Part shown: piece after piece, positions 38,167 to 49,209 of the stretch
How positions within the stretch are numbered: position 1 is the first letter of the stretch
Layout of the letters: each line of letters starts with the position of its first letter
DNA from: Whitmania pigra
Lineage: Eukaryota > Annelida > Clitellata > Hirudinida > Haemopidae
Length of the DNA stretch: 64,000 nt
Assembly: GCA_021613335.1 (NCBI GenBank)
Contig: JAJTWR010000266.1
Location: forward strand, 786,001-850,000
Reading direction: 5' to 3'
Notes under the pieces: generated by a model
The model's input: the letters and a program-made list of their open reading frames with translations, nothing else
What the model was told of the DNA's origin: nothing
Databases searched by the model: none
Made by a program: the position numbers and the translations under genes

Positions 38167-38254
38167 GGTGGCTGGCATTGGTAGTGATGGTAGTGGTCGT
38201 AGTACTAGTTCTTGACGTGGCTGGGCAATTAGGACGATACTCCAGCAGCCGCAG

Positions 38255-38332
38255 CAACAGCAACATTAACAACAAAAACAACAACAACAATAACAACAAC
38301 ATTAACAATAACAACAACAACAATAACAACTA
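38255..38332. repeat. (AAC)n microsatellite
   Basis: AAC repeat with ATT interruptions; reads as poly-Asn but has no gene context. Confidence 0.85.
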
Positions 38333-38577
38333 CTGGTTTCGTTTCCTTGTCACCCTGACAGGTTAGGGTAGGAAGTCTTAACCATTAATAATTAGATCAC
38401 CCGGGAGTCGAAACGCAACCGCGGTACTCTGTACGATCGTCCGTGACGATGTGCGTGTTCGTGAAATTGAATGTTCTGCACGTGTGAATCTCTCTTTCCG
38501 ACCTTCGTCATTGTCTTATAACCACGAGCTGTTTTTGTGCCATGTTTACACTCCACTTTGCTTCATCCGGCCTCTGT

Positions 38578-38748
38578 TGAATTGGATGATGATGATGATG
38601 ATGATGCTATTGGTGATGATGATGGTATTCATAGTGATGATAGTGATGGCGATGGCCATTGGGTAATGTCTTGATAGTCAGTGCGCAGATGTCACGAGGT
38701 GCTTGATTTGGAAATAATGCAGTTGCAAAGATGATACAGTGATGATGT

Positions 38749-38788
<40 letters not shown>

Positions 38789-38795
38789 AATGATT
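38578..38795. repeat. Two (GAT)n tracts
   Basis: GAT repeats at 38585-38650 and 38735-38790. Confidence 0.85.
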
Positions 38796-39083
38796 TTATT
38801 GGTCATTAACTATTGCAGGCCTAAGGACGGAGCATGTTCTTAAAACATCTCCCACGCGAACAGAGCACTTATAATGATTTCACCCTCGTCGAAAAGCAAA
38901 TTGTTAACCGAGTCTTTTGGTGTCTCTCTGGGTGGTCTAACCTACTGACACAGACACACATACAAACAGACAGACAGACAGACAGACTGACTGTCTGGGC
39001 GGTTTGATCGCTCTCTGTATCCCTGACTCGACATCTGTCTGCAATTTATGATGTTGTGAAGTATTACACATTTTTACATTTAG

Positions 39084-39110
39084 CTCGGAGACGTATTTGT
39101 CTTCTTGTTC

Positions 39111-39148
<38 letters not shown>

Positions 39149-39296
39149 CACAGTCGGTGAGGAGATTATGGACAACTGGTGTGGTTTTAAGGACGCAATG
39201 TGTTCGAGTCGATGTTGGGGATGCAATGTTGAGGACGAACTATCTCTCTGTGGACGCGATGCCTATGCCAATCGATGCGTTCGGGTGGTTGGATGA
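39084..39296 (+). other. Open frame with Leu-rich run and six cysteines, uncertain
   Basis: After a pyrimidine-AG acceptor at 39082-39083 the frame reads through a (TTG)n run as about twelve Leu, then about 48 residues with six cysteines spaced x6, x3, x2, x8, x8, then a stop at 39294-39296. The shape resembles a signal peptide followed by a small Cys-rich secreted peptide. However, there is no ATG in frame, only TTG codons, and the Leu run comes from a microsatellite, so this is probably chance unless an upstream exon supplies a start. Confidence 0.15.
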
Positions 39297-39472
39297 CCTC
39301 TTTTGGTAATCGTCATTTAATCACATATTCCAAGTTCGTCTGTTATGAAATTTATGACATTACAAAATTTTATGTCGCCAGCCTATCGAGCATTCTTGGA
39401 TTCTTAGCCTCACAAAACACACTGATTGTAAATAACATTTGTTGCTGGTATAAACACCAGTGTCACACATAC

Positions 39473-39500
39473 GTGACTGATGTCACGTCACATCAGTCAC
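39473..39500. repeat. Perfect 11-bp inverted repeat
   Basis: GTGACTGATGT and its exact reverse complement ACATCAGTCAC are separated by six bases (CACGTC). It could form a hairpin or bind a dimeric factor. Confidence 0.8.
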
Positions 39501-39846
39501 ACAGCACAGAACAGCTCAGAAACGTCTCAGGCATAAATGCAAAATGTTATAAACAGCATCGTCGTAAATTTACCGGCAGTCGAAAAATGTAATAGTAATT
39601 CTCAAATGCTCCAATTTTTTTTTCCACATTCAAAGACCGAGACTCTCTTGATAGCGAGCCGTTTTCATAGAGATCAGCTATGTACCAAGTGCTACCAAAA
39701 ACTGAGTCTCAGAGTCTGGATAATTCTTCCTCGAGGACAATCGAATGGCTTGACTTGTGCGACACTTTTGAAGGGTCGACCGTCCCTACACCTCCACCCC
39801 CCCCCGTTGCTGAGATTCGTTTTAAGATAAAAGCACCATACGAACT

Positions 39847-39937
39847 AACGACTAGCTGAAAGTCCAAATCGTCTCAGTTATGCAACGGACTATAATCAAA
39901 TGAATGAATAAATAAATAAATAAATAACGACTAGCTG
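39847..39937 (+). mobile_element. 5'-truncated retroposon fragment (67 bp) with 12-bp target duplication
   Basis: AACGACTAGCTG at 39847-39858 is repeated exactly at 39926-39937. The insert AAAGTCCAAATCGTCTCAG and onward ends GCAACGGACTATAATCAAA with an (AAAT)n tail, the same 3' end as the copies at 18, 31 and 62.7 kb. Confidence 0.88.
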
Positions 39938-40024
39938 TCTGACCTTTTTGCGCATCGTCGTTGGGAACACCGCATGCACGGGTCAATGAATCGACTTCTA
40001 TCGTCCAGGTCGTCTACCTTATCG

Positions 40025-40175
40025 AGTCGAGCAACAATGTCTTCATTGTCAGCTGTTGCGCGTCACATCGTACGTACCTTATGAGGATTTGACCCCATCT
40101 CTCATGTTTACCTGGCAAGTCGAGCAACAATGTCGGCATTGTCGGCTGTCGATCGTCACCTCTTACCTCATGAGG
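40025..40175. repeat. Diverged duplication, about 60-bp unit
   Basis: 40025-40086 and 40118-40175 share AGTCGAGCAACAATGTC, CATTGTC, CGTCAC, and CTTATGAGG/CTCATGAGG. Sequence between the copies is not repeated. Confidence 0.7.
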
Positions 40176-40321
40176 TTTGTAGCCGTCGTCGTATGGCTAG
40201 TAGGCTTTATGCTCAAAATCTGTCGACCAGAAAATGGACATTTTAAATTTCTGTTTTACTCGATGGTTATGGTCGTAGGAATTGAGTTTAGGCAGAAGCC
40301 AACTCTCAAAGTTCTTCGCGG

Positions 40322-40446
40322 TTTTCCGAAGTCAGGGGTAGTGTTAAAGTCACGGTTAGGAATAATGTTACGGTTTGAGGTAGTGTTAAGCTTGGGGTTA
40401 GGGGCAAGATTAAGGCTGGGATTGGGAAGGGTACTGGGTTAGGGTA
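40322..40446. repeat. Degenerate telomere-like array (TTAGGG type)
   Basis: GGTTAG, GTTAAG, GGGTTAGG and similar hexamers recur for about 125 bp on the plus strand. Orientation is opposite to the array at 6278-6372. Confidence 0.5.
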
Positions 40447-40680
40447 CTAAAGCTTGCAGCCATCATCGGGTTACCCGCGAGTTGGTCAGCATTCTCGACC
40501 GGGTCAGTCGAGTAAGGGATATTCCGCTTGCGAATTAAGTGGGTCCTACAGTTACAGGTGAGCACTCATTATGATGATTTCATGCATGGATGCGTTTACA
40601 GCACTCGTAGACTTAATGTAATAATGTATTATAAGACGGTTTACCTGGGTATCACCATTTTTTTTAGAGGCAATTAAAAT

Positions 40681-40709
40681 GGATGATGATGATGATGATG
40701 GTGGTGGTG

Positions 40710-40740
<31 letters not shown>

Positions 40741-41110
40741 CATTTATTTTTTTATTTAGCGTAAAAAATCCTAATTGGTTCAGACATGCACTTGGCGCAT
40801 CTTGGGCCCACGTAACTAATGGATGGTAATGATGGACGGCGCATCAATTCATTTGACCTTGTCGACCTTTATAAATTATGATAATCATAATAATATTAAT
40901 AATAACAACAACAATAATAATAATAATGACGATGTGAGGTTGTCCATCTCTAAATTGGAAACTGATAGTAATAATAACAATTATAATAATAACAGCAACT
41001 ATAATAATAATAACAATTATAATAATAATAACAACTAAAACAATAATTATAATAATAGTAACAGTAACAACAATATTAATAACAATAATAATAGTAATGC
41101 TGGTGATGAT
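40681..41110. repeat. (GAT)n followed by (AAT/AAC)n blocks
   Basis: GAT/GGT repeat at 40681-40741 and AAT/AAC mixed repeat at 40880-41100. Confidence 0.85.
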
Positions 41111-41377
41111 GATGTTGATCTTTAAAATGGAAAGTGATTTTATTTTTATTTCTGTTTTCGATTCTGAAATCGATTCACTTTCGCACGTTAACTTGTTGTC
41201 GTCTGCTGTCTGACTTTTTGATTGTCTGTCTGTCTGTTTGTCTGTTTGTCTGATTGTCTGTTTGACTGCTTTTCGTTCGTTCGTCGAGGTTCGCATCCAG
41301 GCCAATATCGGATCTGGTTGATGTTGTCGTCCTTATGTAGAAGCCCGTCTAGTCTGTTGTTATTATGGTGTTGTATT

Positions 41378-41684
41378 GTTGTTGTTGTTGTTGTTGTTGT
41401 TGGTAGTGTTATTATTGTTGTTGCAGTTAATAATAATATTAATAATAATAACAATATTATTAATGTTGTTAATCGAATAATTTAATAATATTTTTATTAA
41501 TATTATTATTATTTATTATTATTAATATTGTTGTTATTAATAACATCAATTATAATAATAACAACAATAACAATATTAATTTTTATTAATATTATAGTAA
41601 TAATATTATTATTATTCAACCGAAGCGTATAATTTTCTAGGCGACAGCTGTTGACTTTCCCAGTGTGTATGATGATGATGATGA

Positions 41685-41747
<63 letters not shown>

Positions 41748-41772
41748 TGATGATGATGATGATGATGATGAA
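41378..41772. repeat. (GTT)n, (AAT/ATT)n and (GAT)n tracts
   Basis: GTT at 41378-41402, mixed AAT/ATT to 41612, then GAT at 41668-41772 broken by two GGAT steps. Confidence 0.85.
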
Positions 41773-42026
41773 TAAATAATTATTATTTGAGAATAAGTAA
41801 TTATTATTTAAGAATAAATAATTTTTATTTAAACAGAAATAATTATCATTTAAAAGCAAATTGACTTCAGCTGTAAGCCTACACCTCCGTTCATTTCAGG
41901 TGGGTCCGGTGACTCGCCAAGCAACTAATACGCTCGTATTATGATTAGTTAATTACGAGTACCTGTAGTAGTTACGCAACCTGGTATCGGTTACCTGGAA
42001 GCTGTCAAGCGTTAGGTGGCATTCTT

Positions 42027-42092
42027 CAATTCGTCATCAATTCGTCATCAATTTGTAATCAATTCGTCATCAATTTGTAATCAATTCGTCAG
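42027..42092. repeat. Short tandem repeat of 12 bp
   Basis: Alternating AATTCGTCATC and AATTTGTAATC units, about five copies. Confidence 0.8.
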
Positions 42093-43217
42093 TCAGTTTT
42101 ACAACTTACACGTGAATGCATTTAATTGATTTAGTGGTTAGTTACTTCATTTTTTTTTTAAATTTGTATTTTTGCTTATTTCGATATTTTAGTTATTATG
42201 TTTTGTTTTTACAAAGCCATTGCATATTGGTATCCGATTGTAAAATTGAAGACGCATTCTTAATGCCAACATCATCATCACCACCATCATCATCATCTCA
42301 ATATCATCCGATTCGATTCAGACACACATTCATGTCGGAAGCCCCAAGAGATAGAGATAGACAGGCAGAGAGAGATATATATAGAGAGATAAAGAGAGAT
42401 ACAAACAAAGAGACTGATACAGTTCATTAGAAGGACCGAATCATTACCTTCGCACATAGACCGGGTACCCTGGATTGCTAGCCTGGATCGTCAGGCAAAC
42501 ACGCGCATAGATCTTCATTACCTTATTATCGTACTTAATAAGGAGTCTAAAAAACAACTTTGTTGACTGTCTTTGGACGCCTGCAGTAAAAAAAACAACA
42601 ACTCTAACGAGCTAACTACCTCATCTGGTCACTTTTTATGATAACCTCTTGTGGTAACTCCCTCGAGGACCTCTTGTGGTCAGTTTCGAACCGATTTCGT
42701 CACTTTGGCTGTGTTTTTTAAAGTAGGCCACTACTGTGTTTCCCTGGCTGTTGATCCATTTCAGGAGTGAGTTGAAGTTGGTCGCCTTTCATTTTTTTTT
42801 TATGACGCTCACCTGAGGGATGTCCTTCAATTAGTCAAGTGATTGAAATGAGAAATAAAAAAAAATAAAAAAAGAAAATGAGTACTATATATAATTATAT
42901 TATCATATATTATCCTATATAATATATTAATATTATATATAATATATTAATAATAATAATATGAAGATTATTATTAAGGCTGTAATTACCATAACTGCGG
43001 GGTAATTATCGCTCTGACAAAACAAGAAAGAGGCAGCCATCTTGTTCGTATTTAAGGACAATAAGGTCTCAAACAAACACTTGTCTCGAAAAGGCACTGG
43101 GACAAACCAAACAACCAAACAACCAATTAACTTCAGACCTCCTCATGTCGTACGTACGTCCGTGTGCTGATCAGTCAGTGCTTGACTCTTTTCTGTTTAC
43201 TCACTGACTGACGAAAA

Positions 43218-43298
43218 AAAAAGGATTACGACGATGATGACGATGATGATGACGATGATGATGATGATGATGATGATGATGACGACGATGATGACGAC

Positions 43299-43353
<55 letters not shown>

Positions 43354-43355
43354 GT
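43218..43355. repeat. (GAT/GAC)n microsatellite
   Basis: About 135 bp of GAT repeat with GAC variants, plus strand. Confidence 0.9.
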
Positions 43356-43500
43356 GGTAATATTTAGTAAGGTTTTCCCAGTCGTATGTCCTTGGGCAGT
43401 GTCTGACTGATGCAACCTCCTGAGTCTTTTCTTTGAATGATGAAAAATCATTCGAATTGCAAGGACGAATTGCATTGAATGCGTGTCATTCCTTTGAGAC

Positions 43501-43746
43501 TCCAGATTTCTTAAGAATGGATTTTTTGTTTCGATAATCGTCCATTGTACCATTGTACCCTAAGCCGTCATGAGCTTCCGAGAAGTTGCCACATAAATTA
43601 AAATATTATTTGTAATATAATATAATGTATTACAGTATAATATATTGTCTGACTTTATAGGAGGTACAATGAGCTAGATTAGATGGCGTCCTCACTATGG
43701 CTATTATTGCTAATATTATAATCATTATAACTATTACTACTACTAC

Positions 43747-43803
<57 letters not shown>

Positions 43804-43857
43804 CATCATCATCATAAATCCAGATTTCTTAAGAATGGATTTTTGTTTCGATAATTG
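43501..43857. repeat. Direct repeat of about 40 bp, 318 bp apart, around an (ATT)n tract
   Basis: TCCAGATTTCTTAAGAATGG plus ATTTTTTGTTTCGATAAT occurs at 43501-43538 and, with one fewer T, at 43819-43855. The (ATT)n tract at 43736-43803 lies between, so the second copy directly follows the microsatellite. Confidence 0.85.
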
Positions 43858-44549
43858 TACTCTATATTTGACCTTGACGACGAGACCTTCTTAGGAGTCG
43901 AGACGGCGACTTTCGGGTCTTTGATCTTTTAATTTTTAATTTTAATATTTTTTTTATTATTATTAGCTTTCTTTCATCCTTTTGTCCAACAACATTCTGT
44001 CGTCTTTGATTTTGGCGTTTTTCCTTCCACTGTTTGAAGTCCTTAGTCTGCCTGGAATGGTGACCTCCAAAAAGCTAATTTCAAATGGGCTTTCCAGTTT
44101 TCCAGGGTTAAGGCTGTTAGGGTTGTTAGGGTACTGACGGCCGTACCCCGTGCCCGTCCCGATATGTTTTGGCGGTTTGTGCTAAATGATATTTTTTTGC
44201 CTTTACGCAAAAAGCCGTTCGCATGGTTTGAGTATGAAAATGAATAAAGCGGAAATATTATTACTTATCGCAATATTTGTCTCAGGCTACCTTATTAGGT
44301 ACGACATCCTGTGAAGTCCAAAGTTGTAGGATATTACTGTTATTATATATTATTAGATTTGTAGGATGTTAAGAATCGTATCCATCTTTTCTATGTCGTC
44401 ACCTTCTCGAACACACTTAAAGACAGACAGACAGATAGATACCTACCTGTTTACCACCGAGTATACTCCACAGGTGTTTAATTATAACAGGTGACGACTT
44501 TCGTTATTGGAGATCCTTAACGCTATCATCGTCATCATTAATCGTATTT

Positions 44550-44593
44550 CATGTTTATATTATTATTATTATTATTTATTTTTATTATTATTA

Positions 44594-44633
<40 letters not shown>

Positions 44634-44636
44634 CAT
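44550..44636. repeat. (ATT)n microsatellite
   Basis: Interrupted ATT repeat ending in TCATCATT. Confidence 0.9.
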
Positions 44637-44775
44637 CATTGGGAAAGTAATCACGAAAAGACACGGATCGTTTGATGGCTTGTCCAGGAAGTATCGAGGT
44701 ATGCACCGATTGACCGTTGTACGAGCTGAAAGTTCTAAAGGTTGGAATGCTAACGAGCTTGCTCTGCTTGCTATC

Positions 44776-44872
44776 CTAACCAATACTAACCAATACTAAC
44801 CAATGCTAACCAATACTAACCAATACTAACCAATGCTAACCAATACTAACCAATACTAACCAATCCTAGCCG
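44776..44872. repeat. Decamer array with 30-bp higher-order period
   Basis: CTAACCAATA decamers in which every third unit carries GCT in place of ACT, for about nine units, ending in diverged CTAACCAATC CTAGCC. Confidence 0.85.
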
Positions 44873-44969
44873 AACTTATCAACAAATTGTCCTCGTTACA
44901 TTGATGTTGTTGTTGTTGTTGTGTTTGTTGTTTTTATTTTAAGTATGAATGTTATTTTGTGATGTTTTA

Positions 44970-44973
44970 TATC

Positions 44974-45041
<68 letters not shown>

Positions 45042-45289
45042 TATTCAATATATATCTGTAATAAATTTCTGATTGTTTTTTAATCAATGTAAATAATATG
45101 GTAATACATTAATTGATGATAATGATGATAGGTTATCATATTTTAATGTAAAATTACATTATAATTAAATAAAATAAAGAACATCCTATAGATTAATTGA
45201 GGAGTCGTGCTGATAGTATTCGTCGTCACGGAGGATGATGACGAAGTGATGGACGTCTGACATGATTTCGTATTTCGCTCACACACACG

Positions 45290-45330
<41 letters not shown>

Positions 45331-45482
45331 CACACACACACACACACACACACACATCCACACATCCAACAACATCCCAACCACTGCTGTCCGTTTGATC
45401 TCTCCGTGATGAGATCAACCGCTCATTAATTATTAATTGCTTCCTCGTAATTATAACAACATTAATAATAATAATAATAATA

Positions 45483-45520
<38 letters not shown>

Positions 45521-45560
45521 TCAATGATAATGACGATGACGACGGCGATGATGAAAGTCC
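44970..45560. repeat. Microsatellite block: (ATT)n, (CA)n, (AAT)n
   Basis: (ATT)n at 44975-45041, (CA)n at 45282-45355 with a single break, and (AAT)n at 45460-45520. The long CA tract can adopt Z-DNA. Confidence 0.9.
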
Positions 45561-45611
45561 CTGCCTAATTGCGATTTGTCATGCCATACATCGCCTTTAG
45601 TTCGGCTTTTC

Positions 45612-46030
45612 TCTCGGCACCATCATCTTCTTCATCATCATCATCGTCGTCGTCTTCGTCGTCATCATCATCATCGTCAGCAACAACACTACTATTATCA
45701 TCATCATCGCCATCCTGTTTCATCATCTTGACTTGTATCGCAATTGTTGTGTTGTCAACCTCCTCATCTTCTTCATCTTCATCCTCCATCACAATCGTCC
45801 ATCATCATCATCATCGTCATCATCATCGATCATCATCGTCATCATCATCACACTCGACGTCGTCGTCGTCGTCATCAGCAGCAGCAGTAGCTCGCGTCCT
45901 AGCGGGGAGCGTTTGTGTGTCTAGACACGTGGGTAGTTTTCGGGAAGGATTTTCTCATAAAAATGACATCTGCCTGAAGTGCATCAAGATCAGAATGACT
46001 TTCATCGTCGTCGTCGTCGTCGTCATCCTT
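45612..46030. repeat. CATCAT/CGTCGT repeat block
   Basis: Dense CAT, CGT and TTC trinucleotides at 45622-45690, 45795-45880 and 46004-46030. The Ser/His-rich and Asp/Glu-rich frames arise from the repeat. Confidence 0.85.
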
Positions 46031-46898
46031 TATCATTATTAATGTTGATTTTAATTAACTGTAATTAGTTAATCATTGTTGTCACGGTTGTCGATGTCTT
46101 ATTGTAAACGTGATGGTGACAATGATAATTTAGTTATGATTCTAATTTGCTTCTAATTTCAAAACACGTCGAAATAATCAAAAAAAAACAAATATTCGAA
46201 GATGACAACAACAACGACAACAACGACGACGACGGTGGTAGGTGAAGGCCAGCCACCCAGCTTGACAACCAGCGCGTGGTGTTTGTGTGTGGTCTATCGA
46301 TTGTCTGAAAACCGTGTCGCATGTACTTAAACTCGACCCCCTACTTTTTATAACTTTAACCGTCCTTCGACCTTCACGGAAGGCTGCCCTCGGCTACCCT
46401 GACTGGCATTGACGACTGCGACTACGACGACGACGCTGACGAACTGGGTTGTTCTTAGTTCTTAGTCTTTTGGTGGGGTTCTTCTTTGAGTTTCATCTCT
46501 GGAGTTTGTAGCACCGGGAGAGTCTGAGAAGATAACCCTTGACCCTGAAGATTTCTGTAGGTTCAGTTGTTCAGTGGATGCTGTTGTGGGTGGATGTGTG
46601 GTTGGATGTGTGGGTGGATGTGTGGTCGGTTCTTACTGGTTTCTTCTTGTTCTTAGGGATCCTTGGGGGTTCATTTATTCCATTACGCGATAATTTTTCC
46701 AGCTCAATAATACGGAGTCTTTTTTTTTTGTCTTTTCACGTACACTTGAGAGGAATGCTATGAATTTTGTTCGCGCACAAACATCTCGATCGGTATCATT
46801 TCATTTTTTATGCATATATTACATCATTCGTTCATTCATTCGTTCGTTCGTTCGTTCGTTCTTTCGTTTATTGATGCTTTCATTTTTTCCTCCTCCAG

Positions 46899-47009
46899 AC
46901 TCTGCTCGATGCAAACATGTTTACTTTCATGAAGAAGATTTTAAACAACAACAACAACAGCAACAGCAGCAGCAGCAACAACAACAGTACCGTTAGCAGT
47001 AACAACAGC

Positions 47010-47040
<31 letters not shown>

Positions 47041-47117
47041 GCAGCAGAGACAGATCTACAACAGGCGACTCCAGGTCTAACGCTTCTCCTTCTAATTCAA
47101 TCCACCCATCGGACCGC

Positions 47118-47158
<41 letters not shown>

Positions 47159-48230
47159 ACAACAGCAGATCAACGTTGAATTTGTCGACGACGATTCCTA
47201 CGACATGGTGCGAGATCCATTGCCGCGGGATCCTCAGATCAGACCCGGTGTCTTCCAGGGGGTCACTTCGAGGTCGAGGGTCTACGACCTATCGACGGGG
47301 GGCACCCTCGCCCTCTCCTCGAACGTGGACTCTGAAATGCCGGAGAAGTGCCACGGCCGGGCCTCCGCGAGCTCTCTTTCCGCTTCTAAAACATCTAAAA
47401 CGTTCGGCCCCGACGAATCCGCCAAGGAGAACCTCGTCGGTACGTCGGGGCCGGGCAACCGCCGGTCGCCCCCTCTCTCGCCGAGCGGGGCTCCGCTATA
47501 CGACTCGAGTCCGACGTCGTCTCGGCTGGTCTCGAGCGCCGGGCTTGCCAAGGCCTCGGCGGCTTCGCTCGACGTCTGCTGCTGCGCTCTGTGCAACAAG
47601 GCGAGACAAGAGCGCAGGAAGGGAGACAAAACGAAGACATCTACGGACAACTCGAGCAACGACCGCTTCGTCGTCGCAACGAGCAGGTCCGACGATCGAA
47701 CTTTGCGCGAGATTTCCTTCAAGTCGAACGCTCGTAACGAAGGATACCATCACGACGACGACGACGACGGCGACGGCGGCGGCGGCGGCGACAGGAACAG
47801 CGACGGGGAGTCGTCGAAGAAAGAGGCGGAGTTTCCCGGTCGCAGGCCTGTCGTTCTTGCGAAACATCTCGGGGAGGAGGTCTCGGAAAGGGTGAGATGT
47901 TGATTTTTTTTTTTTTTTAAATTACTCGAACGACACAAAATCATTATAACTTGGATGATGTACTATAATTATAATTCGTATAATAATAATTCGTATAATT
48001 TTTATAATTAGTAACCTAAGTACGAGTAACGATTGTTAAGAAATAATTACGATAATTACAACCTTCGTTCAATTGCATGTACGACCGACCGACGAATCGA
48101 ATCGTGTGCTAGTTGCTGATTATAATTTTAATCTTAAAATAATATTTTCACCGTCTATTAAATGTTAAGGTTGTACTGCTATGGTATCAACAAGTATTTA
48201 AACATTATTTATTAGTATTATTATTATCAC

Positions 48231-48291
<61 letters not shown>

Positions 48292-49164
48292 TCTACTACT
48301 ATTACTATTGTTGTTATTGTTGTTATTATTCATGCCTGATATTGTCATGCGACGGAGCTCAAGAATGTCATGTGAGAATGGCTACTGCACGTAGTCAATG
48401 GCAGACAAGCATAAATTATATTTCACATAGTCAATGGCAGATGAAGCATAAATTACATTTCACATAGTTGGATGAATTTTTTCTAAGCCAATAAACTTCA
48501 TTGTCTGGTGTCACTATTTATCATGTCTTCCATCTTCGAAAAGATTTAATGCAATTTTTCGTTTATTAGTGGAATATCATCATTTTCTTAATTAAGATTA
48601 AGATGTATTTCTCTTAATAATTCATTAATTCATTCGCCCGTTCAGTTTACTCATTCACTAGATATATATTTATTTACTTAAAATAATTTGTACATTCTCA
48701 TTGACCTAATTTCAGAACTCTTATAATTTTGATTAAGCTAATTTTATTATATTATTTTATAACCGGGAAGGTTGTTGTCGTATTTTTATCTTATTTTTTG
48801 TCCGTAAATCCGGCAGAGCAATGCCCGGATATTTCGATTTTTGGTGTGTAAAATAAACCAGAAGCAAAAATAATGGATAAAATAACAAATAAAAGTATCA
48901 AAAGTATTTTACACCATAATAATATTTTTCTTATAATTTTTATATTTCTATTATACATCTAGCAATGTTGCTGTTGCATGCTAATAATCGTAATTTACCA
49001 TAATAGATTTATTATTAGAGATTTTATTAGATATAGTTTATTATACTAATTATGTTAAAGTATAAGTTAAAGTGTTGTTTCTTTTAAATTCAATAAAAAA
49101 AGGAAGAAATTATTATCTATAAATATGTGTGAAAAGTTACAGGGGCCTATGCAAACATAATGAT

Positions 49165-49209
<45 letters not shown>

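Noticed and set aside
40056..40442. 128-codon plus-strand frame
   Set aside because: It crosses a tandem duplication and a telomere-like array; the hydrophobic and Leu/Gly segments follow the repeats.
47282..47867. Minus-strand frames of 81-146 codons
   Set aside because: Shadows in a GC-rich exon where stop codons are rare; the plus-strand frame has splice sites at both ends and continues in phase in later exons.
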